NCBI RefSeq assembly: GCF_014359955.1 | Contig: NZ_JACIYL010000088.1 | Coordinates: forward strand, 299 to 9,662 | DNA: 9,364 nucleotides | Direction: 5' to 3' | Source of the DNA: Thermogutta sp. | GTDB taxonomy: Bacteria > Planctomycetota > Planctomycetia > Pirellulales > Thermoguttaceae | Part shown: piece after piece, positions 1-7,368 of the stretch | How positions within the stretch are numbered: the stretch's first letter is position 1 | How the letters are laid out: each line of letters opens with the position of its first letter | Notes under the pieces: generated by a model | The model's input: the letters and a program-made list of their open reading frames with translations, nothing else | The model's database searches: none | Told to the model about the DNA's origin: nothing | Position numbers and translations under genes: made by a program

Positions 1-28
1 GGAGTTCAGACGTGTGCTATTCCGATAT
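1..28 (+). other. Illumina TruSeq read-2 adapter remnant (assembly contamination)
   Basis: Bases 1-18 match the 3' part of the TruSeq index (read-2) adapter exactly, and the match continues to base 28. Only two positions differ, 19 and 27, both A where the adapter has C, giving 26 of 28 identical. The orientation, adapter then insert, is what an untrimmed read or fragment end leaves at the left edge of a contig. These bases are not genomic and should be trimmed. They create a spurious in-frame GTG at position 12, which adds six adapter-encoded residues to the first gene. Confidence 0.93.
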
Positions 29-29
29 T

Positions 30-1151
30 ATGCTGATTCTCTCGCTTGGCGCAATGGTGGGGATTTCGCTCACCCCGGCGGGTAAGGTAGTCGATAGACT
101 ATTCAATCTCATCGCCTCGAAATCAGAGGGCAAATCTGGTTCAGGTGATAACTCCGGCGACGATCACACAGATCAAGATAAGGGGGAGGCATCGGCCCAG
201 GGCGAGAAAGAGACATCGGAAGGTGTGCGCAGAAAGAACCCACACACATCCGTCCCCAAGGTCCTGGAGTCTCGAAGCAACCGTGCTGACCAAACAGCTT
301 CGTCTAACGACCAGGCGAAAATTGCTGGTGACTCAGAATCGAGTCGTGAGAGGAAGGCTGAAGGCGTTCCTGGCAAGAGCGCAGAGACACGTCCGCGGCC
401 CACGGAAGCGGGTAGCCAGCAGACGAGTGGCCGAGATCAACAGTCGCACGCTAGGACGAAAGAGACAGAGGAATCCTCGCACGGCAACGAGACTGCACCG
501 CCGCAAGAAAGCTCCGCTCCGGCTCTATCATCCCTGGCTTCCCCTCCAGAATCGGATACGGCCGGTGAGCAAAACGGAGGGGCCAATTATGCTCCCGATG
601 AGGCGCGCGTTTGGAGTGATTGCCCAATTGAGTCGGTCGTCGAATTCAGCCTCCAAAAAGTCGATGACTTGCCAGGGACGATCAGGATAACGGCTCAGTC
701 CGTTAGAGAATTCGTACGTCGCTTGTCCCCCAGTACGAGGTTCCGACTCTTCCAAGTGCGATACCACGGAAGGGCCAAGCCGGTCGAAGTCTATTATGAG
801 CTTCCTGATCAGTGGAAGATGGAGCGTGAGCTCCGACTAGGTGCTGGACCCATAAATATTCCAAATCTTCCTGACCCTATTCCTTTGGAGCTCAAGGTTG
901 AAAACCGCTGGGGTGGGAGTCACCCGAGCTACCGATACCGTGCCAACGATCGTGAATTAATCATTTTGACACTTGAGCCGAAGGGCGGCGGAACGGCCGT
1001 TGAGGTTAAAAAGTCGGAAGACGCCCAGGGAGCACTGCCAGAACGGGTCACTGCAAAACTAGGCTTTTGGGTGGAAATTGGTCCACCGTTGCAAAAACGC
1101 ATCTGGGTAACGGTGGTACGGTTAACAGTACTTACGGGTGGAAATAGTTAA
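30..1151 (+). CDS. Hypothetical membrane-anchored protein with disordered linker, 5' end uncertain or partial
   Basis: I do not recognise this protein. From the ATG at 30 it has 373 residues. Residues 1-15 are hydrophobic (MLILSLGAMVGISL) and could be a membrane anchor or the end of one. Residues ~32-190 are a polar, low-complexity segment rich in S, E, G, T, K, R and Q with a few prolines, very likely disordered. Residues ~194-373 look folded, with alternating hydrophobic strands and aromatics, and end in a strand-like stretch (RIWVTVVRLTVL). An in-frame GTG at 12 lies inside the adapter remnant and is not a real start. Because genomic sequence begins only at about base 29, the true start may lie upstream and no ribosome binding site can be judged. 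The next gene begins 58 bases downstream on the same strand, consistent with an operon. The coding call rests on the long open frame and the coherent C-terminal domain. Confidence 0.7.
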   Translation: MLILSLGAMVGISLTPAGKVVDRLFNLIASKSEGKSGSGDNSGDDHTDQDKGEASAQGEKETSEGVRRKNPHTSVPKVLESRSNRADQTASSNDQAKIAGDSESSRERKAEGVPGKSAETRPRPTEAGSQQTSGRDQQSHARTKETEESSHGNETAPPQESSAPALSSLASPPESDTAGEQNGGANYAPDEARVWSDCPIESVVEFSLQKVDDLPGTIRITAQSVREFVRRLSPSTRFRLFQVRYHGRAKPVEVYYELPDQWKMERELRLGAGPINIPNLPDPIPLELKVENRWGGSHPSYRYRANDRELIILTLEPKGGGTAVEVKKSEDAQGALPERVTAKLGFWVEIGPPLQKRIWVTVVRLTVLTGGNS

Positions 1152-1209
1152 GCGGGAATAGGTGTTGGAGAAAGCCGGTCCCAAGTTGTAGACAAAACGG
1201 GTGGCCCTG

Positions 1210-4113
1210 ATGGATTACCAAGCCATTGCGGACAAGATTGAGTTGGTTCTGGCCTCGCTCTCCAGCGTTTCAGACGAAGAGCTGCGCGACCTTGCTGAGA
1301 CCTACGCCAGGGCCTGTCAGGAGGTCAACCAACGGCTCCAGGACATCCATCATCTCATCAAGGCGGGTGAGCGAAGTGAGGCCATCCGGCGTGCCGATAT
1401 CCCGCCTCGACTTCTCGATGCCGTCGACGCATTGGATCTTCCCGATCGCGACGCATGGGTGGATATCTGCACTTTGAAGCGATTGCCGCAACCGCCGGAA
1501 CTTTTGACCCAATACGTCGCGGAACTCAATGAGGCGTATGAAAGCGAACAGGGGCTGGCGGGGCTTTTGCGCCAGCATCGGCTGCTGGCGCTCGCCCGGG
1601 CACCGCTGGCCAAACGGGCGGCTGTGCTCAGGCAGCTCGCCGAGGCCGAACCAGAAAACCCCGTCTGGGTAGAAGACCTGCAAACGCTGGAAAAATTCTG
1701 GCTGGATCAAATCTCTCAAGAGATTCAGGAACACTTGAAGGCGGAAGACCTCGCGGCGCTCGAAGAAATCCAGAAAGAGCTTGAGTCTGGACAGTGGCGT
1801 TGTGCTCCGCCGGCGTCTGTGATTTCCCAGTGTCGGTCGGCAGTCGAAATGCTCCGCGGAAAAGCCTTCCGCCGCGAAATGGAGCATCTTGCTGGACTCA
1901 TTCGCGAAGCCATGGAACGCCGGGATGTGTCTCGCGTGGAAGAACTGCTTCGGGTCTGGCAGGAACGGGCTGCCGCGGCTCCCCAATGGGTGGATTGGGA
2001 ACTGCAAAACAAGGTGCAGCCTGCGATGCTCCTGGCCAAACAATTGGAGGCTGAACGACAGGCCGAGCGCCGCCGCCGACTGTTGTTCAATCAATTCCAG
2101 CAGATGCTTGTGAATCCGCCTTCCCGGGCGGAGCTGGAAAAGCAGTATCTGGCACTGCAAGAGTTGGGAGTGACACTGCCTCCCGATGTCGAGGATCGCT
2201 ACGCGGCAGTCCTGGAGATGTACCGTCGTCGCGCGGCATTGCGGAGAAATATTTTGCTCGCGGTTGCAGCGCTCGTCTTTGTTGCTGTGGGCGTCGTCGT
2301 GTGGACGGTCCAGGCTCAAATCCGGACCAACCAGCTTGCCGCTGACTCCGTGGCCAGGGTGGAAGCCTACATCCAAGGTAACCAGTTCGAGGAAGCAGAA
2401 AACTTTCTGGCGGAGCTCGAAAAAAAGCATCCCCAACTTTTGGAAAGGCCCGAATTGATCGCCGTCAGAACGCGGCTGCAAGAGGCGCGTCAGGAAGAGA
2501 ACTCTCGTCAAAAGAAGCTCGCCGACCTTCTGGGCATGGTGGAGCGTTCCCTGGATACCGTGCCTAATGCACCTGCGCTTGAACAGGCCGCCAGTCTCGC
2601 GCGGACGCCGGAAGAAAAGGACCGCGTGGCTGCCCTGAAAGCGCAGGCCGAAAAGCGCTGGGCGGCGCTGCGGGCGGAGGAAGAAGAGGAGTTTCGAAAA
2701 CGCATTGATCAGTTGGAGGAAGACCTCAATCGGATTGTCCACAGCAATAACCTGTCCGTGGAAGAGGAATTACAACAATTGTCGCAGTTGGGCGAACGTA
2801 TCAACCGATTGGTGGCGGAAAACCATGACAAGGGGTTGACGTTCGACAGGGAGTTGAATCAGCTTCGCGACCGCGCCAGCGCGAGGCTTATGGAAGTGGC
2901 GAAAACCTCCAAGAAAGAAAGGGCTATTCGCGAGCTATGTTCGGCAGCGGCTCAGGGAGCAGAAGCCTATCTGGCGGCTGTCCGCAGAATTGCCGCAAGT
3001 GCGGACGCGGCGGGGTTAACCGACCTGATGATGGTCGAAGCAGAGCTTCCGCGCCTTGATGCCCTGCCTGCGTGGAATAATGCGGCAGCCTTATGGAATG
3101 ATCCGCGAACGGTCCTTTCGGCGCAGGTCCGAATGACCCTGCTCGAACAGATCAATGCTCTCCAGATCGAGCCGGTTGAGGGCTTCCCACTAAAGCCGCA
3201 GGAGCGTCAGAAGCTGGAAACCTATCTGACGAGAATCTCTCAACGCGATCAACTGGCTCTGACGGTCGTACCCGCGCTCAACGAGGAGTGGAAACAGCCG
3301 CTCATCAGCGATGCGTGGCTTGTGCAGTTGAAAAACGGACGGCGCTATTACTCCCGGGAACAACCCGGCAGGCTCATCAAGGTGGTGCGCAGCCTGAAAT
3401 CCGATAAAGATGAGGAATTGCCGATCATATCGAGTATGGTGGAGTATCAAGGACGTGCTCCGCATACCGTGCTTTACAACCGCGTCGAAAAGGCTCTGGC
3501 AGACTGGAGTGCCAAATCCTGGGAAACATCCGCCGACACGGTATTAGCCGAGATCATTCGGTTTTCTCGTAAAGAACCTCCCGAACTTCCCGAGCTCCCC
3601 CTCCTCTTTCACCTGTTTTGGGAGACACTGATGGTTGCCAAAAGTGGTGATCTCGGTTGGGAGGCGTTTTGGAACATGTGGCAGGAGCCGCTTCAAAAAC
3701 TGCGCGACCAGTATCCTGCCAATTACGACTGGCCGCGTGTGGCCCAGGAGAATATCAGCAACTTTGATGACCTGCGTGCATTTTTCGACAAGCTGCCGTC
3801 GGCCGAAGAGGTTCTGAAACAGGTGGCGGCTGCCCGGGAGGAGTACCGTGCAATCCCCTGGCCCCGGTTGGAATGGGTGGGTATTGTGCTGGAGGATGAC
3901 CAGCGGGTTTGGTACGTGCGTGCTGTTCGCAGCGAGAACATTCAGGATGGAACGCCACTTTTCATTCTTGAACCCCCACCGGGTGGGAAAGGACTGTTTT
4001 TACGGCAGATCGGAATGTGGAAGGGTGAGCGGGGCGTGGTGGAAAGAGCGGGCTCTTTGAGACTGTATAATGGACGGCCGGTCGTGGCGTTTGTGCCTCC
4101 GTCCCATAATTAA
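1210..4113 (+). CDS. Large single-pass membrane protein with helical and coiled-coil domains
   Basis: The product has 967 residues from the ATG at 1210. An in-frame GTG at 1201 is possible, but the ATG has a weak GGGTGG-type site five bases upstream. Residues 1-345 are almost entirely amphipathic helix, with a basic stretch near residues 275-285 (RQAERRRR). One strong transmembrane helix lies at ~348-371 (ILLAVAALVFVAVGVVVW). It is preceded by YRRRAALRRN, so by the positive-inside rule the N-terminal part is cytoplasmic and the last ~600 residues are outside the membrane. A TPR-like hairpin follows at ~378-425, then charged coiled coil centred on ~485-515 (EEEEEFRKRIDQLEEDL), more helix, and a compact beta-rich tail from ~887. 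I know no enzymatic motif here; a scaffold or structural role is an inference. The flanking genes also encode membrane proteins, suggesting a shared complex. Confidence 0.85.
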   Translation: MDYQAIADKIELVLASLSSVSDEELRDLAETYARACQEVNQRLQDIHHLIKAGERSEAIRRADIPPRLLDAVDALDLPDRDAWVDICTLKRLPQPPELLTQYVAELNEAYESEQGLAGLLRQHRLLALARAPLAKRAAVLRQLAEAEPENPVWVEDLQTLEKFWLDQISQEIQEHLKAEDLAALEEIQKELESGQWRCAPPASVISQCRSAVEMLRGKAFRREMEHLAGLIREAMERRDVSRVEELLRVWQERAAAAPQWVDWELQNKVQPAMLLAKQLEAERQAERRRRLLFNQFQQMLVNPPSRAELEKQYLALQELGVTLPPDVEDRYAAVLEMYRRRAALRRNILLAVAALVFVAVGVVVWTVQAQIRTNQLAADSVARVEAYIQGNQFEEAENFLAELEKKHPQLLERPELIAVRTRLQEARQEENSRQKKLADLLGMVERSLDTVPNAPALEQAASLARTPEEKDRVAALKAQAEKRWAALRAEEEEEFRKRIDQLEEDLNRIVHSNNLSVEEELQQLSQLGERINRLVAENHDKGLTFDRELNQLRDRASARLMEVAKTSKKERAIRELCSAAAQGAEAYLAAVRRIAASADAAGLTDLMMVEAELPRLDALPAWNNAAALWNDPRTVLSAQVRMTLLEQINALQIEPVEGFPLKPQERQKLETYLTRISQRDQLALTVVPALNEEWKQPLISDAWLVQLKNGRRYYSREQPGRLIKVVRSLKSDKDEELPIISSMVEYQGRAPHTVLYNRVEKALADWSAKSWETSADTVLAEIIRFSRKEPPELPELPLLFHLFWETLMVAKSGDLGWEAFWNMWQEPLQKLRDQYPANYDWPRVAQENISNFDDLRAFFDKLPSAEEVLKQVAAAREEYRAIPWPRLEWVGIVLEDDQRVWYVRAVRSENIQDGTPLFILEPPPGGKGLFLRQIGMWKGERGVVERAGSLRLYNGRPVVAFVPPSHN

Positions 4114-4182
4114 ACTGCGGTGGTGCAGAGAATATCGGGAGGTTTGCCAAACATTGAGCCAAACAGGCTGGCTCGGGAGAAG

Positions 4183-4188
4183 TCATCG
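4183..4188 (+). promoter_or_regulatory. Spacer between SD (4176-4182) and ATG 4189: ribosome binding site that decides the start of the GYF_2 gene
   Basis: GGAGAAG at 4176-4182 lies six bases before the ATG at 4189. This is a good Shine-Dalgarno match at good spacing. The in-frame GTG at 4120, only six bases after the previous stop codon, has no comparable site. The first GYF_2 domain also begins a few residues after the 4189 ATG, so the 23 residues between the two starts add nothing recognisable. Confidence 0.6.
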
Positions 4189-5064
4189 ATGAGTCCGTCT
4201 TCTCAGGACCTCCAGATCCACGTGCGGTTTCGCGGAAATATCTTCGGCCCGTTCACGCCGGACGAACTCCGCGATCTGATCCGTCGCGGTCGATCAGCTT
4301 CCACATGGGAAATATCCCTGGACAGACAGTCCTGGCGGCCCATCAGCGAACTGGAGAGTCTGGTGCGGAGTGCTCATCTGCCTTTGCAGTTGGATACAGA
4401 TGAGCTGCCCGAAACCTTTGACGAAGATGGCTTGCCGGCTGGGGTTACCCTTTCTATACCAGGCCAACCCTTGTCCGCTCCAAGCACTCGAGACGGGGCT
4501 GGCGCCACAACGGGAGGGGCCACCGAAGCGCTTTGGTACTACGCCGATGGCGACCAGCGGATGGGGCCTGTTCCAGAGAGTCGAATGATCGCCCTGATTC
4601 GGGAGGGAGTGATCAAACCAGCTACGCTCGTGTGGACGTTGAATATGGAAACATGGCGGCCGGTATCGGAAACCCGGCTCAAAAGAGCGCTTCCGGAGGC
4701 GGATGTTACCGATCGAAGGCCGACCCCCGTTCTTACGGGAGAAGCTCCCGCGCCGGCATTGCCGCCCATTCGACGTCTGTCACTGAGTTTGAATCTCGAT
4801 CGGCTGCAGTTTGGACTCGTCGCGCTGGCCTCTGTTGCAGGGGTGAGCCTGGTATTGAGGCTCCTCTCGTTACTTCTGAGCGGTAGCGGTCTTTACCTGC
4901 TTGTCGAACTCAGTGAATGTGGCGTGCTGGCAGGCCTGATTCTGGTCGCGCTTGCCGCCCGGGCCTGGCTCAGGGAGGCATTTCCCACAGAGACGCCCCT
5001 GGGTGATCTTATGCGACCAGATACGCACCATGAGGAAAAGGGGCCTCCCGATATTTCACCGTAG
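4189..5064 (+). CDS. Tandem GYF_2 (DUF4339) domain membrane protein
   Basis: The product has 291 residues from the ATG at 4189. Two GYF_2-type domains are visible. The first, at ~9-58, has VRFRGNIFGPF, DELRDLIRRG and a SWRPISEL ending. The second, at ~114-167, is the better match: WYYADGDQRMGPVPE, ALIREGVIKPATLVW and ETWRPVSE fit the family pattern of WYY, GP, LI..G and W.P closely. A ~50-residue polar linker separates them. Two transmembrane helices follow at ~206-228 and ~233-260 with a short Gly/Ser turn between them, then a charged tail. GYF_2 domains are widespread in bacterial membrane proteins and are thought to mediate protein-protein contacts; eukaryotic GYF domains bind proline-rich peptides. 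The gene lies 75 bases after the coiled-coil gene on the same strand and probably belongs to the same operon. Partner and role are unknown. Confidence 0.88.
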   Translation: MSPSSQDLQIHVRFRGNIFGPFTPDELRDLIRRGRSASTWEISLDRQSWRPISELESLVRSAHLPLQLDTDELPETFDEDGLPAGVTLSIPGQPLSAPSTRDGAGATTGGATEALWYYADGDQRMGPVPESRMIALIREGVIKPATLVWTLNMETWRPVSETRLKRALPEADVTDRRPTPVLTGEAPAPALPPIRRLSLSLNLDRLQFGLVALASVAGVSLVLRLLSLLLSGSGLYLLVELSECGVLAGLILVALAARAWLREAFPTETPLGDLMRPDTHHEEKGPPDISP

Positions 5065-5161
5065 ACCCGCCGTTCTTTCTGGATCGCTTTGAGACAGGAT
5101 GAACCGCAGCGCTGCCGAAGAAGTCCTGAACCGACCACGACGCGATTGAACTGGAGCGCAC

Positions 5162-6862
5162 TCACCGGGCCGGAACAGGGATCTCGATTTCCGCCAGATC
5201 ATATCCGGCCCAGGTCTGATGACCGGCACGCTGATAGGCGTGGATTCTCACCAATCGCGCGATGCGCGGCGCGAATCTGACCCGATGAGTCGCCTTCCAT
5301 GGCTGCCACGGTAAATCGTCGAGAACACTCACCGTCTCCCATGATCGCTCGCTATCGTCCGGGGTCGATGTGCTGATTTCCACGGCGAATCGCGACGGGT
5401 GAATTTTCCACCCCCAAATCACATTCACCTGAGAAATCTCCAGAGGAGATCCAAGGTCCACTTCGATCCAGGCCTCTTCGGCATCCTTGGCTGCACGCCA
5501 TCCTGAATAATAGCTTCCATCGACGGCGGCCTCGGGATTGGTGCCGGAAGAGGCACGCACAGGCCGACCTAGCGCAGCGTTCCGAACGCCGACAGCAATG
5601 TGCACGCGGTTGGAAAGATTTTCTCTCCCTTCCGCATCGTAAGCCCGGGCGGATACATCGAATGTTCCCCGCAGGTTGCTGGGCCATGTCCACGAGAAAT
5701 CTCGCGGTGGCTGGCGTATTTCACCCACGACCTTACCGTCCGCCAAAAATTGCAGGAGAGTCACCGGGCTGCCTCGCCCGGCCGCGAAGCCTTCAATAAC
5801 CGGTGCAGAGTCTGCAAACCATCCGCTTCCGTCGTCCGCAGGCCGCAAGATTCCCAGCTCGGGGACATAGCCGGCGTTATCAAAAAGCGGCAATTCATCC
5901 AGTGTGATCACCTGGGAATGGCTCATCGTGAACCGGGCCCAATCCACCGAACGCCGCGGGTGAGGACATCCCCACCAGGGTAGCGCGTAGAGCCAGCACG
6001 GGGTTTTCCCGGCCGCCATTTTGTCGGGGTTGGGAATCGCGTCGCATTCACACAGGGCCAGCATCTTCCCGGGGCACACTTCCTGCATTGCGCGAAAGTA
6101 ATCCCAATAGGGTGTTTCATCCTGTTGCGGATCAACTCCGTAGATATCGATGCCTCCAATATCCACATATTGGTCTCCAGGATAGAACCGGCGGCGCCAT
6201 TCCGGCTGTTTCTTTTTCAAGTCTCCCACCCCGGCACTGTACACCCAGATGAGGTTGTTGAGCTTACGCTCTTCGGTGAAGTAGCGAAACATGACACGCC
6301 AAAGTTCGGCCGTATTTTCAGGGTGCTGAAGATCCGTCCACCAGAACCAGCCGCCATCGATTTCGTGGAGCGGGCGCCACAACACGACGACGCCGGCCTG
6401 TTGAAGCTTCTCCAGGACGTCTGCCGTTTTGGAAAGTTCCTTCATGAGGGTCTCATGCTCCGGTGTCCCGGGTTTTAAAAGCTCGTCCAGGGCGACGGGA
6501 GTCTTGCGCTCACGGGTCCAGGCTGAATCCCCACCGAAAAACCAGTGCCAGTGGAGTGTCAAAATATAGCCGTGCTTCTTTACGTGGGCGATGACTTCAT
6601 CGACATCTCCTAGCCACTGGATATCTCGACCCCAGATGGCCGCGTGCCGTCCGGTCTGCTGGTAATCGTCTGGGGTATGCGGATAAACGTTGTACCCGGC
6701 GAGGAGTTGCTTACCATAAATTGTGCGAAAATACCGGAGAAGCTGTTGGCCCTTTGGGCAAAGGTGCGGATTTGCGAACTCGCCTGCGGACACGGTTCCT
6801 GCCAGTGCCACTGGTCCGACAACCACCAGAATCCATCTCCAAAGAGTCTGCTTGCCACACAT
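5162..6862 (-). CDS. Secreted GH26 glycosidase, probable endo-beta-1,4-mannanase, with Ig-like and F5/8C domains
   Basis: The product has 566 residues from the ATG at 6862. A signal peptide (residues 1-26: basic start, ILVVVGPVALAG core, cut after VSA) directs export. Residues ~34-335 are a glycoside hydrolase family 26 barrel. LWRPLHEIDGGWFWW holds the acid/base Glu167, and ALCECD holds the presumed nucleophile Glu272, about 105 residues later as in family members. LHWHWFFGGDSAW fits the active-site cleft. Residues ~352-425 form a bacterial Ig-like domain (LLQFLADGKVVGEI, then a FDVSARAYDAEG ending). Residues ~428-560 form an F5/8 type C (discoidin/CBM32-like) domain (NAALGRPVRASS, AVDGSYYSGW, WIEVDLG), likely for carbohydrate binding. 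GH26 enzymes mostly cleave beta-mannans by retention; a few act on mixed-linkage glucan or beta-1,3-xylan, so substrate is inferred. The gene is convergent with the GYF_2 gene and divergent from the ketoacyl-synthase gene, so it is probably a single-gene unit. Confidence 0.93.
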   Translation of the reverse strand: MCGKQTLWRWILVVVGPVALAGTVSAGEFANPHLCPKGQQLLRYFRTIYGKQLLAGYNVYPHTPDDYQQTGRHAAIWGRDIQWLGDVDEVIAHVKKHGYILTLHWHWFFGGDSAWTRERKTPVALDELLKPGTPEHETLMKELSKTADVLEKLQQAGVVVLWRPLHEIDGGWFWWTDLQHPENTAELWRVMFRYFTEERKLNNLIWVYSAGVGDLKKKQPEWRRRFYPGDQYVDIGGIDIYGVDPQQDETPYWDYFRAMQEVCPGKMLALCECDAIPNPDKMAAGKTPCWLYALPWWGCPHPRRSVDWARFTMSHSQVITLDELPLFDNAGYVPELGILRPADDGSGWFADSAPVIEGFAAGRGSPVTLLQFLADGKVVGEIRQPPRDFSWTWPSNLRGTFDVSARAYDAEGRENLSNRVHIAVGVRNAALGRPVRASSGTNPEAAVDGSYYSGWRAAKDAEEAWIEVDLGSPLEISQVNVIWGWKIHPSRFAVEISTSTPDDSERSWETVSVLDDLPWQPWKATHRVRFAPRIARLVRIHAYQRAGHQTWAGYDLAEIEIPVPAR

Positions 6863-6867
6863 GGTTG

Positions 6868-6874
6868 TCACCTC
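6868..6874 (-). promoter_or_regulatory. Strong Shine-Dalgarno site fixing the GH26 gene start at ATG 6862
   Basis: Read on the minus strand, GAGGTGA is a seven-base perfect complement to the 16S rRNA tail. It sits five bases before the ATG at 6862-6860. The longer reading frame would start at a GTG (6871-6869) that lies inside this same motif, so the GTG is almost certainly part of the ribosome binding site rather than the start codon. Confidence 0.75.
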
Positions 6875-6926
6875 ATTCGAAAGTTTAGGGCGTGAATTGT
6901 GTTGGGAAACTGGAGCTGCCGGGTGT

Positions 6927-6953
6927 CTGAACGCTTTGCGAGTTGGCGTTCAG
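6927..6953. repeat. Perfect 8-bp inverted repeat, candidate operator upstream of the GH26 gene
   Basis: CTGAACGC at 6927-6934 is exactly mirrored by GCGTTCAG at 6946-6953, with an 11-base spacer. It lies 65-91 bases upstream of the GH26 start codon, where an operator for a substrate-responsive regulator would be expected. It has no U-tract, so it is not a standard terminator. The regulatory role is an inference from position and symmetry. Confidence 0.4.
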
Positions 6954-7077
6954 CAGTGATGTCATGCCAGAGTGGGCCATTGTGCCACGTTGATACGCGC
7001 TTGGCAAGAATCCTTCTCCGCTCCGTCCAGGTGTTGTTTGGTAATGCGTGGAGAGGCACAACCTCAACGGCTTGTTG

Positions 7078-7114
7078 CGGGCAATTCACGACTTTCCGTT
7101 GCCCGAATTGTCCG
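7078..7114. repeat. Alternative (mutually exclusive) stem-loop pair
   Basis: The arm CGGGCAATTC (7078-7087) can pair in two ways. CGGGCAA (7078-7084) is perfectly complementary to TTGCCCG (7099-7105). The full ten-base arm pairs with GAATTGTCCG (7105-7114) with a single G-U. Both use the same 5' arm, so they exclude each other. This geometry occurs in attenuators and can also arise from overlapping operator half-sites. No function is established, and the region may not be transcribed from the downstream promoter candidate. Confidence 0.35.
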
Positions 7115-7192
7115 GCCGGGGCTCCTGCGTTACACAGCGGATTCGTAATTTGGTGCCCTCGCGATCTCACTCGGGATGAGTTCGGAGTTCTC

Positions 7193-7221
7193 TTGTCGAA
7201 AAAAAGTCCCTCGGGTAGTAT
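7193..7221 (+). promoter_or_regulatory. Candidate sigma-70-type promoter for the ketoacyl-synthase-like gene
   Basis: TTGTCG (7193-7198) and TAGTAT (7216-7221) are separated by 17 bases. Each matches four of six consensus positions, and the spacer contains an A-run. It lies ~150 bases before the ATG at 7369. The match is moderate and could be chance. Confidence 0.3.
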
Positions 7222-7368
7222 CACAGTTTTACGGGTGGCGAGGAGGACGTGCCCGGGGTGGTCATTCTGCGCTGGTGGGTGTGTTTTGCAGGGGCTGGAC
7301 CAAGAAGTGTTAAGTCTTCCCATTCTTTTTTGGCGGTGGCGAGAATTGGAAACAGTCGCCTCGAAAAG

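Larger units (their letters stand above)
6875..7368. other. Divergent intergenic region without a supported gene
   Basis: These ~490 bases separate the minus-strand GH26 gene from the plus-strand ketoacyl-synthase gene. Open frames cross the region on both strands, but their translations have no recognisable domain and skewed composition, and one continues antisense through the ketoacyl-synthase gene. I see an 8-bp perfect inverted repeat at 6927-6953, a pair of alternative stems at 7078-7114 and a candidate sigma-70-type promoter at 7193-7221. No tRNA, rRNA or insertion sequence is apparent. Confidence 0.55.

Noticed and set aside
145..690. Arginine-rich 181-codon frame overlapping the first gene
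   Set aside because: It is the +1 frame of a Ser/Glu/Gly-rich coding segment. The arginine richness follows from the base pattern of the real frame, which alone continues into a folded C-terminal domain.
1270..2742. 490-codon open frame on the minus strand inside the coiled-coil gene
   Set aside because: It lies wholly antisense to a clearly coherent protein. Its translation is rich in F, R, H and Q with no domain pattern, as expected for a codon-bias shadow in GC-rich DNA.
5065..5161. Possible bidirectional terminator between the convergent genes, including the palindrome GCAGCGCTGC at 5107-5116
   Set aside because: The palindrome has no loop and no T-run on either strand, so it does not resemble an intrinsic terminator.
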